From Pinus tabuliformis (lineage: Eukaryota > Streptophyta > Pinopsida > Pinales > Pinaceae), in the NCBI GenBank assembly GCA_031772625.1, contig CM062804.1, positions 272,335,174-272,399,173 of the forward strand: 64,000 bases of DNA, given 5' to 3'. Below the pieces are notes generated by a model. It saw nothing but the letters and a program-made list of their open reading frames with translations. It was not told the origin of the DNA and did no database searches. The position numbers and the translations under genes were made by a program. Positions 47,802-59,506 of this stretch are shown here, one piece after another (position 1 is the first letter of the stretch; each line of letters opens with the position of its first letter).

Positions 47802-47819
47802 ATGGCGACTCCCCTGGGG
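47802..47819 (+). other. Primer binding site, tRNA-Arg-like
   Basis: TGGCGACTCCCCTGGGGA follows the LTR end by two bases. It differs from the initiator-Met sites elsewhere in the window. Its resemblance to Ogre/Tat primer sites is from memory of the family and is not verified here. Confidence 0.7.
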
Positions 47820-49524
47820 AGCTAGTTAGTTTGTTTGTTTATCATTCTTTGTTGTTTGTTTCATAAACTTACAAGTAGCATTCGAACTGCATTTGCCATA
47901 ACGAATGCAAAGTAGATAACTGCTGCTTCAATCCATCTACTGGATCTGTTTATGATTTAAACAACTAATTCACAAACTACCTGATTGCCCTTGTGATAGC
48001 TCTTAGATCCTCCTTAGATCTACCCCTGATTGTTGCATTACTGATCGCTTTTTACTCGGCCAAAAACCAAGAACTGAACTGCAAATTGTGACCCGGAACC
48101 CGAACAGAGTCTCGTTTCTAGCCCAGCGCAGGTACTGTTCAAAGATTCTGAATTTCAGCGCACTTCCCGAGTGGACAACCTGCGCTGCATTTCAGATTCT
48201 CTGTGTTACAGGTGCACTGATCAGACTAGCTCTGTGCAGCTGTGGCTTCTGTGCTTCATTCTTTCCAGTTCTATTCCTGTATTTTGCTGCCTGTGATCAG
48301 TGTATGTCTGTTTGAAACTCCTTTTCCTTACTGTTATTCCACCTCCTTTGTACAAAAGAACTGTAGATGTTTTTTGTGTGTTTGTTGAGTCATTTACAGT
48401 TTTCCTTTGCAAAAGTAGCATAGTCGTATTGTCGTCCTTTGATTTAAATCTGTCGCAAGTGTCGATTTCGATTGTAGGAGAAAGTTTGATTGCTGTTGAT
48501 GGTCGATTATCCTGTTACTATTGCCTTTGGTCTGAATTTGTAATTTTCTAGTGTCAAAAACAAGTATTCATTTCAAAATCGTAAGGTGTCGTAATCATCT
48601 CTATTTTTGATTTCGAAAAGAAGCTTGTTTATATTTGTCGCTTGAAAAGAAATTCAGATTTGTACATCAACTTTCTTTTTAGCATCCATATACTAAGAAA
48701 GTCAAAAACAAATACATGCATGTGCATTTGCATATAGACAGTCTGTTTGGCTTGATTTAGGAAAGTGCATTTACAGTGTGCTCTTTGCTCTTTGTGAAAA
48801 GATTCTGTCTTTCTTTTCCCTAGTAGCTAGGATTTTCATTGCATAAAAGAGATAAAAAGTTTGTTTATCATCTTTAGATTGCATTTTAGGAATTACATCT
48901 ACATCTCGTGGTGAACTCGAAAGGCAAACTTCATAAGCAAGATCAACTTAAAATAAATTCAATGAATCTAACAACGCTTTGGAACTTAACGCACAACATT
49001 TAGAGGTCTAGGCTAGAGACGTATTCCGGCACCGTAAAGCTTGGTAACTGTTGTTCTCACTAATGGTTGGGTGATTCCTCCACTTTGAGACGATAAGTGC
49101 CAGTACGGACTTGTGCTCCCATGTACCGTCGAGTATATTTTGGGAGACCCCTATAGGCTTAAATCCTTTATCCATAGGAAGCCGTGTCTGCCGCCCTATC
49201 GATCGCAATGCACTGAACACAGCATTCAGGAAGATTGACTGCCGTACCGTAAAAAGTATTCTGCAGTTTTGCGATTGGTTTGGTACTCCCTCTACCTAGA
49301 CTTCCAGAGTAGTCCCTTTCGTTCCTTTTCAGACTCCTTAATGGAAAAGGTCCATCTGAGCACTTGTCACTTCAGGCTCATTAAAAATCGAAGGAGACTA
49401 GAGTCATCTTTTGTTTTTTCTCGACTCTTAAAAACTAAAAAAACAAGTTGTGTCAAAGCGTCTAAAATTTATTTTAAACGGAATATTCATTACCCCTTTC
49501 CTACGTTGATCTTGGGTTGAGAAA
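47820..49524 (+). other. Leader region of Gag-protease element
   Basis: About 1.7 kb without a convincing open frame between primer site and first coding frame. Long leaders are usual in Tat/Ogre-like elements. Near 49310-49350 a CCTTTTC...GAAAAGG stem and a GGCTCATTAAAAA motif appear; relatives of both occur downstream of the coding region. Confidence 0.5.
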
Positions 49525-49884
49525 ATGGAGTCCACCAACCAAGGAATTCCCCTTGGAGGAAATCCTAGTCCCTTCTCCTCTTGGGGAGATGTTGGTGCAC
49601 CCCATATGGCCACATTGTCGCTTCCAGGACTGACAATTGGTTTGCTTGTATGGCTCTTCTCAACCTCTGTCGTTCAGAACACCACTATTCCTGAACAATC
49701 AAATCAGCAAATAGACGAGTCCAGAGTTACCCACCAACCTTCTACTTCCTCTAATTCTTCCTCTCCCCCTTCCTCTTCGCTTGATGGGGCTGGTAAAGCC
49801 AAAAGTCAAGTACCTAAGGAGAAGAAGGAAAAGAAGAAGAAAGAGAAGAAGAAGAAGGAGCCAAAAGCGAATGGGGGCAAATGA
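49525..49884 (+). CDS. Lysine-rich leader frame of Gag-protease element
   Basis: A frame of 119 residues starting ATG in AAAATGGAG context. A hydrophobic stretch (residues about 30-50) is followed by a Ser/Pro-rich linker and a run of alternating Lys and Glu (residues about 90-115). No domain is recognised. The basic tail could bind nucleic acid, as Gag tails do. It lies directly upstream of the knuckle-protease frame. Confidence 0.5.
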   Translation: MESTNQGIPLGGNPSPFSSWGDVGAPHMATLSLPGLTIGLLVWLFSTSVVQNTTIPEQSNQQIDESRVTHQPSTSSNSSSPPSSSLDGAGKAKSQVPKEKKEKKKKEKKKKEPKANGGK

Positions 49885-51093
49885 GTGTCGTCTAACGAAA
49901 ATCCACACACTGCACCGACCAGGCCTAAATCGCCATGTGTCATTTGCAAGGGAGACCACTATCACAGAGATTGTCCTTGCATCCCTCGGATCTTAAGGGA
50001 CTGGTCTCCCCGTTTGCACAACCCGGTGTCGTCAACCTCTGATGATCATGTTGAAAACACACCATCAACTAGTGAAAGTGAAGCCCCAGGACAAAAAGGA
50101 AAATATAGATTTCCTTGTAAACTGTGCGAAGGCGATCACGCCGTCCACCGTTGTCCCTTCTTAGACGAAGCTAAAAGAGTTTTGGATGATCGTCTGGTTT
50201 CACCGTTACGACTTCCTCCTGGATATAAAAAACTCTTTCCGAGTCCGTCACCAGTTGAAAATCTGGCTGGCCCGCTCAGGTGGTCGGCTGAAGCATCTAT
50301 CATTGAAGATAAACCATCTGAATCCATACCAGACGAAAGTCAAAAGGTTGAGGCGGTAGTTGACCCGGTCTTACCTTCAGAGGTTCCATCTTCAGATGAT
50401 ACAGTCACTGAAGAGAACAAGGATGACACCATCCAAATTCTCTTCATAAGCACAGACTCCAACGAACATGGGGGCTATTTACCCGTTCCTTTACCGCAGG
50501 AAGGAAATTCGTCAGAGTCGTACCCGGTCGTCTATTCGGTCCCACCTCCAAGCAACCTAGTTGTCTCCTTCGACTGGAATCAACTAGGCAGACCCTGTTT
50601 ACCAGCTAGTATACCATTCCGAATTATTGTTCAAATATATAGAATGGTTATGGCTGGTACCATCATAGATGAGGGGGCTTCTGTGAGTATCCTTTCCTCA
50701 ACTACTTGGAAAGCGCTTGGTTCGCCATCGCTTTTGCCTGAGATGAGAAATCTGACAGGCTTTGATAAAGGAACTAGTCGACCGTTAGGGATCCTTCCCA
50801 ATGTGCCCATAACATTGAGAGGGAAAACCGTTCACATGAACGTAATGGTAGTTCAAGGACCCCTGGATTACAATCTACTCCTTGGACGAGACTATATTTA
50901 TTGCATGGGAGCAATTGTCTCCTCACTCTTTAGAGTAATGTGTTTTCCGCACGAAGGAAGAGTGGTCAAGCTCGTAGACCAGCTTTCATTTCCCGGATCA
51001 TACAGAGCAAATAGTCATATACCATCCCTGAATGGTCTTTTCACGCAAGAAATGTCTCAATCTCCAGTCCGTCCACCCGATGAGCGCGAGTGA
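49885..51093 (+). CDS. Zinc-knuckle and aspartic-protease protein of non-autonomous element
   Basis: A 402-residue open frame without a convincing ATG at its beginning. Two identical-type knuckles CX2CX3HX4C lie at residues 18-30 and 78-90; the CX3H spacing is one shorter than the usual retroviral knuckle. An acidic linker follows. A retropepsin-like domain spans about residues 245-360: its active-site segment IIDEGASVSIL has the catalytic Asp at 262, and the later LLLGRDY segment near 331-337 matches the second conserved retropepsin region. The role would be processing and RNA binding in particles built with helper proteins. No polymerase follows in any frame before the 3' LTR. Confidence 0.8.
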   Translation: MSSNENPHTAPTRPKSPCVICKGDHYHRDCPCIPRILRDWSPRLHNPVSSTSDDHVENTPSTSESEAPGQKGKYRFPCKLCEGDHAVHRCPFLDEAKRVLDDRLVSPLRLPPGYKKLFPSPSPVENLAGPLRWSAEASIIEDKPSESIPDESQKVEAVVDPVLPSEVPSSDDTVTEENKDDTIQILFISTDSNEHGGYLPVPLPQEGNSSESYPVVYSVPPPSNLVVSFDWNQLGRPCLPASIPFRIIVQIYRMVMAGTIIDEGASVSILSSTTWKALGSPSLLPEMRNLTGFDKGTSRPLGILPNVPITLRGKTVHMNVMVVQGPLDYNLLLGRDYIYCMGAIVSSLFRVMCFPHEGRVVKLVDQLSFPGSYRANSHIPSLNGLFTQEMSQSPVRPPDERE

Positions 51094-53548
51094 TTCGGGG
51101 GGACATGACTGAAACCCAGGGGGCATGCACCCTGGTCTGCTTTGGCAGGAAAACTTCGGGTATAGGGTAGGTTTCCGCGAGAGAATATGACTAGTCTGTA
51201 CCCCCATCCGTGATTGGAAGAGGGGGTTATTCTAGAACAAGATCCTCTTGTCAAAGTTATGTGGGTTGGCGGGCATCGCCGCTCACCTTTGTTTATTTCG
51301 ATAGACATCGCCGAAGAAGTGTTTTGTTTGCGCTGTGAATAGAGAAATCTTTGGGTAGCCTGAAAGAGGTATACCCTTCCTGATAGAACAAATGTTTTGT
51401 CAGCTCGAATAGAGGGTGACCTTGAAACTCTATTTTATACTCGGGGGCATGCAAACCTTTTGGAGTGCAAGCGAAGAACGACTATCTATTTTTTTAAATT
51501 TGTAGGTCCTCTAACCCTTTAAACTCGTAGGATTAGTCGTTTCCTAACTTGCATAAAGAAAGGATGTGGGGCAAATCTCTAAAAGTTGCCGTTTTATATG
51601 AGACATTCTTATCACACGACTGGATTAATCAAGCAGTTTTAGCACATAGTTCAAGCTCGTTAAAAAATAAACATAAGACATGAGCAAATGTTTCCACCCG
51701 TGTTTAAGCTCGTTAAAAAATGAACTATTCCCCGGTAAATAACCATCGTGAATGTAGTACTTCAGCCATTAAAGCCTTGGTCATGTTTGCACCGTCACCT
51801 CCACCTTTTCATTGGCTGATCATTCACCTCCATTTGATTGTTTACCCATTTTGAGGAACAGCTGCGAAGAGTGATTTCACTAGCCATCCTTGTGACACTG
51901 CCGTGATTGGAAAATTCCAAACCTTACCTGGAATCAGCTGCTACCCGTTTTATCACTCGTTCCTCAAAAGACGAGTCTCCTTTAAGCTCTTTTCAACTGA
52001 CTCGTAAAATATGAAAAGATTGCCGAGCCATTGGCCTCTCCAGCTCGTTAAAGGGACAAGAAGTGCTATCCCTCCTCTAGATTTTAATCTTTTTGGACCT
52101 GAGGGATTATTACACAAAAAGATCGAGCGCTTGTTTTGTTCGACTCGTTAAAAGTATCGAAAATTCATCCCTTCTATATTGTTTTATACTTTTTCGGACT
52201 TAAGGGATTAGATGACGAAAAAGGAATTTTGGAGTTACCTTTACGTTCCTTTTCAGACTCTCTAAAATTGAAAAGGACCGGGTTATCTTTGTCGTTAAAC
52301 TCGTTAAAAAGATTAATAGCGACAAACTTGTCTATAGACGAGAACGAGTTTCACTGTCGCTAGGCTCGTTAAAACATAGCAATGGGTTTGCCCGAAGGGA
52401 AAATTATAGAACAAGCATATGTTATCCTCCTCAAGCTTGACAAAAATAAAGAGGTACTGGTCATCAATGACTGGGGAAAATTGGGAAGAAAACTCAAAGA
52501 AACTTTATCGGTAGCAAGTCGCTCTTGAACATGACACTTCCGCTCCGTGTCCGAGTTGGGTTGGGTTGTTTCATTCACCGGTCACATCACCATGGTCATG
52601 CCATACCATCCACATTTATAGATAATGCTACCAATCCATCACATCAGTGTCGCCGATATGTTCAAGAGAAGTCATTCAGAGAATTCACCTGTGTCTCACC
52701 CACTACCATACATTATACTCCATTCTTTCATGACCGCCACCCTGAACCTTATATCACTAGATCGTTTTCACCTCCATTAAAATCATTTGCTCCATTCCGT
52801 GTCATTGATGTGGGATTCATTAAGGCCCTCCTGTGATGGATCACTTCTTGTCGACATCAGCTCGTTATCCAAGAATTTGATCTAGGAACACCCCATTCAG
52901 TACTTTGAAGCTTGCATGCCTCAATGGCAAGTTTCTCACTTCCGGCGACAGGTTTACATCAATGGCCTTCGACCGAAAGATTTTGCGTGGTGTTCGACGC
53001 CAAGTCCTTTATTCACACCACGTGAATTGTACTGCAGTACCTTGAGGGTCATTATCATTATCAGTGATTCCTTTCGCGCTTGTTAACAGTTTACATCATT
53101 GACTGGTAATCAAGCGATGTCTTTCCATGTTCGACTTCAGAACATTTCTCACATGGATCGACTTGTACTTCGAGTGAAGATCGGACGAGATTGAAGACCC
53201 TGGATCTAGTTTCATCCATTCGGGCTGCGATATATATTCAGGGAAATAAAGACATTAAATGTACATCATTGCTGCACAGATAATCATCCACTCAAAAGGA
53301 TGATGGCTCTATCAGAATCATCAATCTACACTCAGACGATTGTCTGTCCTATGTACATGAAAATGAATTTATAAAGCTGAGCATGAGAATGCCCGCCTCA
53401 GCTAGATCATGAAAATAGTATGAAGATAATGTATTGTATTGTATCTTATTACAGGTCTCCTCCCAGCATTGAAAGAACTTCAGATCCTCATAATAAAGCA
53501 TTTCACCCGACACCAAAAGGTTAACGGCCTCATACTTTAGGGGGCAAC
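51094..53548 (+). other. Long 3' region of Gag-protease element
   Basis: About 2.4 kb between coding frame and 3' LTR without recognised protein domains. It holds the CTCGTTAAA motif array (51654-52375) and one short unassigned frame near 52525-52836 rich in His and Pro. It ends in a purine-rich TTTAGGGGGCAAC directly before the 3' LTR. Confidence 0.6.
51654..52375 (+). repeat. Dispersed CTCGTTAAA motifs with hairpins
   Basis: The motif CTCGTTAAA occurs near 51656, 51709, 52044, 52144, 52300 and 52365, with a CTCGTAAAA variant near 52001. Several are followed by a short stem: ATCCCT...AGGGAT twice (52068-52109 and 52169-52210), CTTTTCA...TGAAAAG (51990-52020) and CCTTTTC...GAAAAGG (52250-52276). 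Spacing is about 50-150 bases, so this is a degenerate array, not an exact tandem repeat. Confidence 0.65.
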
Positions 53549-54589
53549 TGTTATAGACATTTTTGTGCCCTGCAACCACAAGCATGAAATTTCCATAAAC
53601 CAAGGGCTCCTAAGTCCCTAAAAGTGTTGTTCTAACCCCTAAAGGAACAAGGTCAACAAATTACAGCTTCTCCCAGAAGTTCTCCATGAGAAACTGCTCA
53701 GAATTGGTCAAAACAGGATCATTGCAGCTGCTCCACTGGCTAAGTGCGTTGCATCTCACCTAAATACACTGTGAGGGTGCGTTGCATTTCAAAAGTTCCT
53801 TCTGTGGGGTGCGATGGGCGAGAAATGACAAATGGCAGTGTCATTCCGCGAGGTGGAGAGACAATGGAAGCTTCCAGAATCTTCTCCTGTGACACTTGCC
53901 TCACTGAATTCGACCAAGGATGAGTAAGAGGCCTTCAGTCTCCAAGTGGAAGCAAGAAATTTCAGAGAGAAGACACTAATCAAATCACAAGCTGACTCAT
54001 CCCCCTTACAGATATCTATATATGGATCCCTCATCCCAGAGATCCAAAGGCTGTAATTTTGCATATTGTAAGGAATTGCTGTTGGTTTCTAGAGACAAAC
54101 ATCAGATTGTTGGGTGATCTAAGCTTTGTTTGAGGTGAAGAGGGGCTTCTTTGTTGGGAGGTTGATGCTGGGTCGGAACAACTGGTTGTAACTCCTCCTG
54201 GATCTTTTCTTGTTTATCAATAAAAACTATTTGAGTTTTCCTCCATGCTTTTGTATCATTGATGCTTGTTACATTTGTATGGTCAATTTACATCTGATCC
54301 TAGATTGTTTATGAATATAAATCCATGTCTTTGTATAGTGCTATGCTTCTGTGATCTTACAAGTACTTTGTGAAGCTGGGCATGCAAGGGAGTAGGTAGC
54401 CGAGGACTATCAAAGAAGAGAGGGATCGAATCAAAGGATTAGCGCAAGACAGAGGTTGGTCTTTCTGTTCCTCTCTATCTATAATTCATAAAGGAAAAGC
54501 AAAAGTAGTTTTTCTCTGTTTGTTTCTAAGGCAGCTGTCACACCTTAGTGGGATAGAGCAGTTCTATATAGACACTTTTCCCTGTAACA
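53549..54589 (+). repeat. 3' LTR, 1041 bp
   Basis: It is the same length as the LTR at 46759-47799 and about 98 percent identical by eye. Confidence 0.93.
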
Positions 54590-54594
54590 AACCT

Positions 54595-55087
54595 ATTTAA
54601 TGAAGATTCACTAAAATCTCATATAGTTACAACCAAATAGCTCATAACGAGACACATATCCCCTAAGTGTCTCATAGAGTTCTAATCCAAATAAGAAATG
54701 ATAAGACACCTCATAGAGTTACAATCCAAATAGGACACATATCTTTCTGTGACCTTTATCCAAATCTCCTTTGAAGGAAATTCGAATTTGAGCATTGGAG
54801 GCCACATAAGGGTGCCTTGGAAGCTTCCAAATGACTTACACATGTCATGAAACTCAAGCCACATATATAGATACATGAAACCATGTTAATTTCTTAGTTT
54901 TTAATCATAAATTCACTTTACACACATAAAATAAATAACTTTGGTAAATAAGGATCCTAACCCATATATTTATGAAAATGGTGGCTAATGAAAGTTTATA
55001 TGGTTATGGAGTTGCGACATGCAAGTGAAATGGTGGCGATAAAGGTGAAAGTGGATGTCATTTTGAAGACATTTTGGAGGCCCAACA
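54595..55087 (-). repeat. 3' LTR of Athila-like element, inner part
   Basis: It continues the LTR begun at 45792 and ends CCCAACA at 55087, matching the end of the right LTR at 60733. The two LTR copies differ in length within this part. Confidence 0.8.
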
Positions 55088-55869
55088 TACCACCCAACTA
55101 GAGTAATTGCATGTCCTCATGCAAATATTGCATTAATTCCTTTGATTTGCTCGCAACGTCTTTGCTTTTGAATGAACTTGGCTTATATCATATTTCCTTA
55201 AACTTTGCATTTGACAATTTTATTTATTTTTGCAAAGTATTCCTTGTCATACATTGAGTTGCAACATGTTTGGTTGTTACTTGTGTTTCAACCAAATTCT
55301 TATTGGTATTGGTTCTTGTGTTTCAATACCTTGTTTCATTTTGTTGCAGCAAGATTCATTGAACATATTTAAGAATGCATCTTTAAAATCAACAATACAG
55401 TGTGCTCATAATTTAGGCATTAATTGCAAATCATATAACTTTTTGAACCATAATGCAATCATAATTGATTAGGACAAGTATGTTAGGATGAAATGAAAAT
55501 GTGTGATGGTGTATGATGTATGAATATGAAATGATGTCCCTTCCCCCCAACTAAAGATATGATAATGTGAAAGAGGAAGTGAGGAATTTCCCAAAGTTAC
55601 AATTTTAGTATTTTAAGGAATTGCATGACTAAAAATTAGAAAACCACATACCTTCACTTACCTTCAATGTGCATGAGTTATGGAAATTGAAGAGTGTGGT
55701 TGCTTCTGGATCATGGAATGAAATGTAGAATTCATTTGCTTCTTGGTTGCATAAATGGTGGATGAGGTTGTGAAGTGGATTCTTTATTTCTACTGCTAAA
55801 TCTGTTGTATCTGCTGCAAAATGCTGAAATGATATAGTCTTCAATCGCTATAAAACCAATGGTACAACT

Positions 55870-56190
55870 CTAGTCATGCGAATAAATGTGTCGGTGTTGA
55901 GCATGAAGAGAGGTCATTGGATTACCGACCATTGATTAATGTCGTTAACAAATGCAAGGCAAACTCACCATTAATGTCAATGAGTGCCAAGGTACCTAAG
56001 TACATCTTGCGAAGGGTGAATAAATGAGCCGATGTCGAGCCACTTGCAAGATCTAATGATCAAGGGACATTGACGTATTCCCATGATTGTCAGCGAGAGA
56101 ACTTGTCATTGATGCATACAAGCCTCAAGGTACTAATAATGATTCTAGCCTTGAACCTAGATAATGTGTCGATGTTGATAGGCCAAGGCT
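55870..56190. repeat. Degenerate tandem repeat, about 145-bp unit
   Basis: Two and a half units. Each contains a GAATAAATG-GTCGGTGTTGAG-like start and a CAAGGTAC-like end with GTCAATGAG or GTCATTGATG before it. Similarity between units is moderate. Confidence 0.45.
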
Positions 56191-57198
56191 TGTTAGAAGG
56201 AAGGCCTTAAGAAATCCTCCATAATCTAATGCGAGCATGAAACAATGATTTTGAAGGACTATGAATGGAAAATTTTGCAGTGGATCAAGGTTTATTTAAC
56301 GGAAAGGAAAATGAAAAGTGAATGGAAAGTAAAAAGACAAATCAGCATGTAAGCGAGCTGAATGTCTTTATGAAAATGGGTTATGAGTTAGTGAAAGCAA
56401 GGTAGGAAAATATAGTTTCTATGGATAATAAAAAAATGAGCAGTGAAGGAAAATGAGAGGAGAATTTTATTGACTGACTAAGTGAATTCAATGTGACTAC
56501 AAAGGAAATGAGATGAAGGTTTTATTGACTGAAGGAGTATGGATGCAATGGAAACACTGGCATCTGAAAGGCTTGCAACTGTTGGATCTGATATGCATTA
56601 GCATGTGCTCATGCATTGATGTTTCATCTCTATTGCTGCTCTGATCATTTTCTTGTGAAATAAATGTGGTCTTTGAGAGACATTATTTGCTTATGGTCAT
56701 TTGTTCTTCCTCCTGGAACCTGCAAAAACTAGTACTTCTTCTCCAATGGATTGTAAGGCTATCAAAATAGAGAGGCGATCAATCTCTCTGTTAATGACAT
56801 TTACATAAAAAAATAAGAATCAGTTTTATTAAACAAGTTCATGAAAGAAAACCAAAAGAGTTTATACCTGTGTGGAAAGTAGTGCCTCAAGTTACCTGTT
56901 GTTTCTTTTCAGCCATTTCTTCATTCTTTACTGTTTCAAAATATGATAATAGCTTCCTCATTTTGTATATCTCGTCGATATATTTCCAACGACGCTTGAA
57001 TCATTGAATTCCAATTTCGTATGAGAAAGTTAGACTGTTTTGAAATTTTTATGAAACAATGAAAATTGTCATGTAAAATGTGGCATGGGAACATGATGCT
57101 ACAGTGAAAGATGATGTAAGCAGATGAAATGGCATGTTGATCATGAATTTCTGGTTAGAATGCATTTTTTGACAAATAAATCATTGAGTTAAATGCAT

Positions 57199-57269
57199 AG
57201 CTGCAGAATTGTTTTCCAGCTGCAAAATTGTCGATTAGCTGCAGAATCGTTGTTCAGCTGCAGAATGTG
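57199..57269. repeat. AGCTGCAGAAT minisatellite
   Basis: Four copies of AGCTGCAGAATNGT-like sequence at 19-20-base spacing. AGCTGCAG contains a palindrome, so the array is also a run of short inverted repeats. Confidence 0.8.
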
Positions 57270-59485
57270 CATAGTTTCTGTAGCTAAAATCCTGAACAAA
57301 CAACCCAAGTCAGTAAATAACCAAAAATGAATTCAAAGAGCAAGAAACAATGTTACCATGAACATAAAGACCACTTTTAACTTGGACCACAAACAAATTA
57401 ACTGGTATCTATCCCTTCAAGATCACATCATAATATCAAAGGTCGTTCAACTTGCAGAAGGAATTTTATCAACTTAGATTTTCTGCCTTTGTGGTTTACT
57501 GGAGCCAAACTCCAGTGATAATTGCAATGCCTCATGGGCATGAATTCACTCCAACATATGTCATATGCCATATAGCATTAAAAACCACAGTAGCCTTGAA
57601 TGGAACCAAATGCATGAACCAACACATATATAATTAAATTATTCAAACAAACTCACGTTCTTCAATATAATGGTTCAATGCATATACATGGTTTGAATGC
57701 TTGAAAAGATACACCACGTAATTCAAAGCCAATTCAACACCAAAGCACACATTCAAGGGTTCAATGAACAATTTTGAGTGCATTTGATATACCATCATAT
57801 ACCACAACGACCATCAAGATATTCTAGCTTTCACAGGATTGTATTTAACCGAAACAGAGAAGGGACTGCTTGAGATAATTGCAAGAGTTCAAAATACAAT
57901 GAACAACACCAGGGAGTTTCCATCATCGAATTTATTGTGACCGACAAGGAAATTCCAGCCAAAAGGGATCGAATGCTACAACAGAGTTTGTTTTTAATTT
58001 GAATTCTTCCCTCTTCAACGTGCCATGTTCAAACAGTTCACCATGTATTAATTAGAAATCGTTTTTCCTCACGCAGTCAGTGAAATAAGGTCCCGAAGAA
58101 TCTCAGATTTCTCTCAAACGGTTGTGAAATTGAGAAAAACATTTCTAGGTTATTTAATTCGACCTATTCTGAGAAAAACCCATGTCTCAGTTTTCCGAAA
58201 TTTTCCTCGGTTTGCTCATAAAATGCATTTTAAAATAATGTGTCAAAACAGTTACGTTTTCTGTGATGCTCTGGCAACAAAAATCGATTGTTGTGGTTGA
58301 ATTTTTTTATTTGCAGGTTTGTTGTTGGTTATGCCTACTAGTTCATGATCGTCTTGGGAAATTTTATGAGCAACCACAGCTTCGATAACTCTCGCAAAGG
58401 CCTTAGAGAGTCCTCTAGCTCGTCGTTTGAAGCCTGATTGAACGTGTGTTTTGGAGTTGGCTTTGATAGCAGACGTGATCACCGATAAGAAATAGCGGAT
58501 AAAACAAAGCCAACAAACAAATCCAACAAATCAAACATGGCACTTGATGCAAATTCTTTGCCAGTAAATGACATTTTGGAATTTGTTAAAATGCCACCGC
58601 ACCTTTTATGTCAAATGAAACTCATCTTGCTTGCACAAAAAAAATGGATCTGTCTCTCACCATTCTAATATAAAAATCAACGTTTTCCCATCGAACTAAA
58701 GCTCAGATGATTTGCACAATTAGATTTTTCATCGACAGGTTTTGATGAAGACCTAATCACATCAACATATTGGAATCTGCTTATAACTTGGCTCGTTCAA
58801 GAGCTGTGTGTGTTTTCACCAGCATCATTTGCAACAGTTCTTTTAAGATCACAACAATTATTTACGATTGTTTTATCTGCATCTTAGTTTTTAAAGTATA
58901 GTCAGATGTTTGTTTTTTCTTTTTTTTTTATTATGAAATTCGTTTACGGTTTTTTTTTTTAAATCCCACATGATTTCTTTATTATCAAAACATGATTTTT
59001 TTTATTGAAAATATTTTTGTGAGGTTAATGAAGAAATGCAAGAAAATAAATAAAATTCTAGAATATTTTAAAGTCTAAAAACTTAAAAAAAAATGCAATC
59101 AAGAACTCTAAAAAAATGCAATCAAGCTTGATTTTATTTCCTAGTTTATCCTACTCGAAAGATTTTTTTTTTTTTTTTTTTTAATTTTTAAGTATATGAA
59201 TGTTTCCAATGGAGCCATTTACGTATTAAACTTTCTAAAATGTTCATATCCAAATTTGTGAAATGTACCTGATTTTGCATGAGGACATGAGAAATCGTTT
59301 TAACCTTTAGATTTGCCACAAGGATCTCTTGAAGAATTGATGAATATTGTGGCGTAACCGCTTCTTGATACCATTCCTCAATGTAGTCTTTAGGCTGCAT
59401 TCTAGATCCTTTGTCCATAAATGGTTAGTGAAAACAAAAACAAATAAAATACACTCTAAACTGGAAGTTAGTTCCTATGCACACT

Positions 59486-59503
59486 TTTTCGGCAACAACA
59501 CCA
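59486..59503 (-). other. Primer binding site of Athila-like element (decayed)
   Basis: On the minus strand, TGGTGTTGTTGCCGAAAA lies three bases inside the right LTR. It resembles the tRNA-Asp primer site of Athila elements, with several differences that are all transitions of the kind produced by deamination of methylated cytosine. Confidence 0.6.
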
Positions 59504-59506
59504 AAA

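Larger units (their letters stand above)
46759..54589 (+). mobile_element. Non-autonomous Gag-protease LTR element with 1041-bp LTRs
   Basis: A 7.83-kb element with equal 1041-bp LTRs at 46759-47799 and 53549-54589 and TGTTA...TAACA ends. The flanks ACCCT (46754-46758) and AACCT (54590-54594) are a target duplication with one change. LTRs differ at about 2 percent by eye, so it is the youngest member of this nest. The primer site TGGCGACTCCCCTGGGGA (47802-47819) resembles the tRNA-Arg type described for Ogre/Tat elements. The interior encodes zinc knuckles and an aspartic protease but no reverse transcriptase, RNase H or integrase, so it would need a helper element. Confidence 0.9.
55088..59506 (-). 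other. Interior of Athila-like element, no recognised proteins
   Basis: 4.4 kb with only short frames on either strand. Two minus-strand frames of 76 residues (59188-59418 and 58252-58482) lie near the 5' end of the element. The first is where a Gag would be expected, but neither shows a recognisable domain. Contents otherwise are degenerate tandem repeats near 55870-56190, a 20-bp minisatellite at 57199-57269 and a poly(T) run near 59164-59182. Confidence 0.55.

Noticed and set aside
52525-52836. 103-residue His/Pro-rich frame in the trailer of the Gag-protease element
   Set aside because: No recognisable domain, no supporting context and typical length for chance; mentioned only as content of the region.
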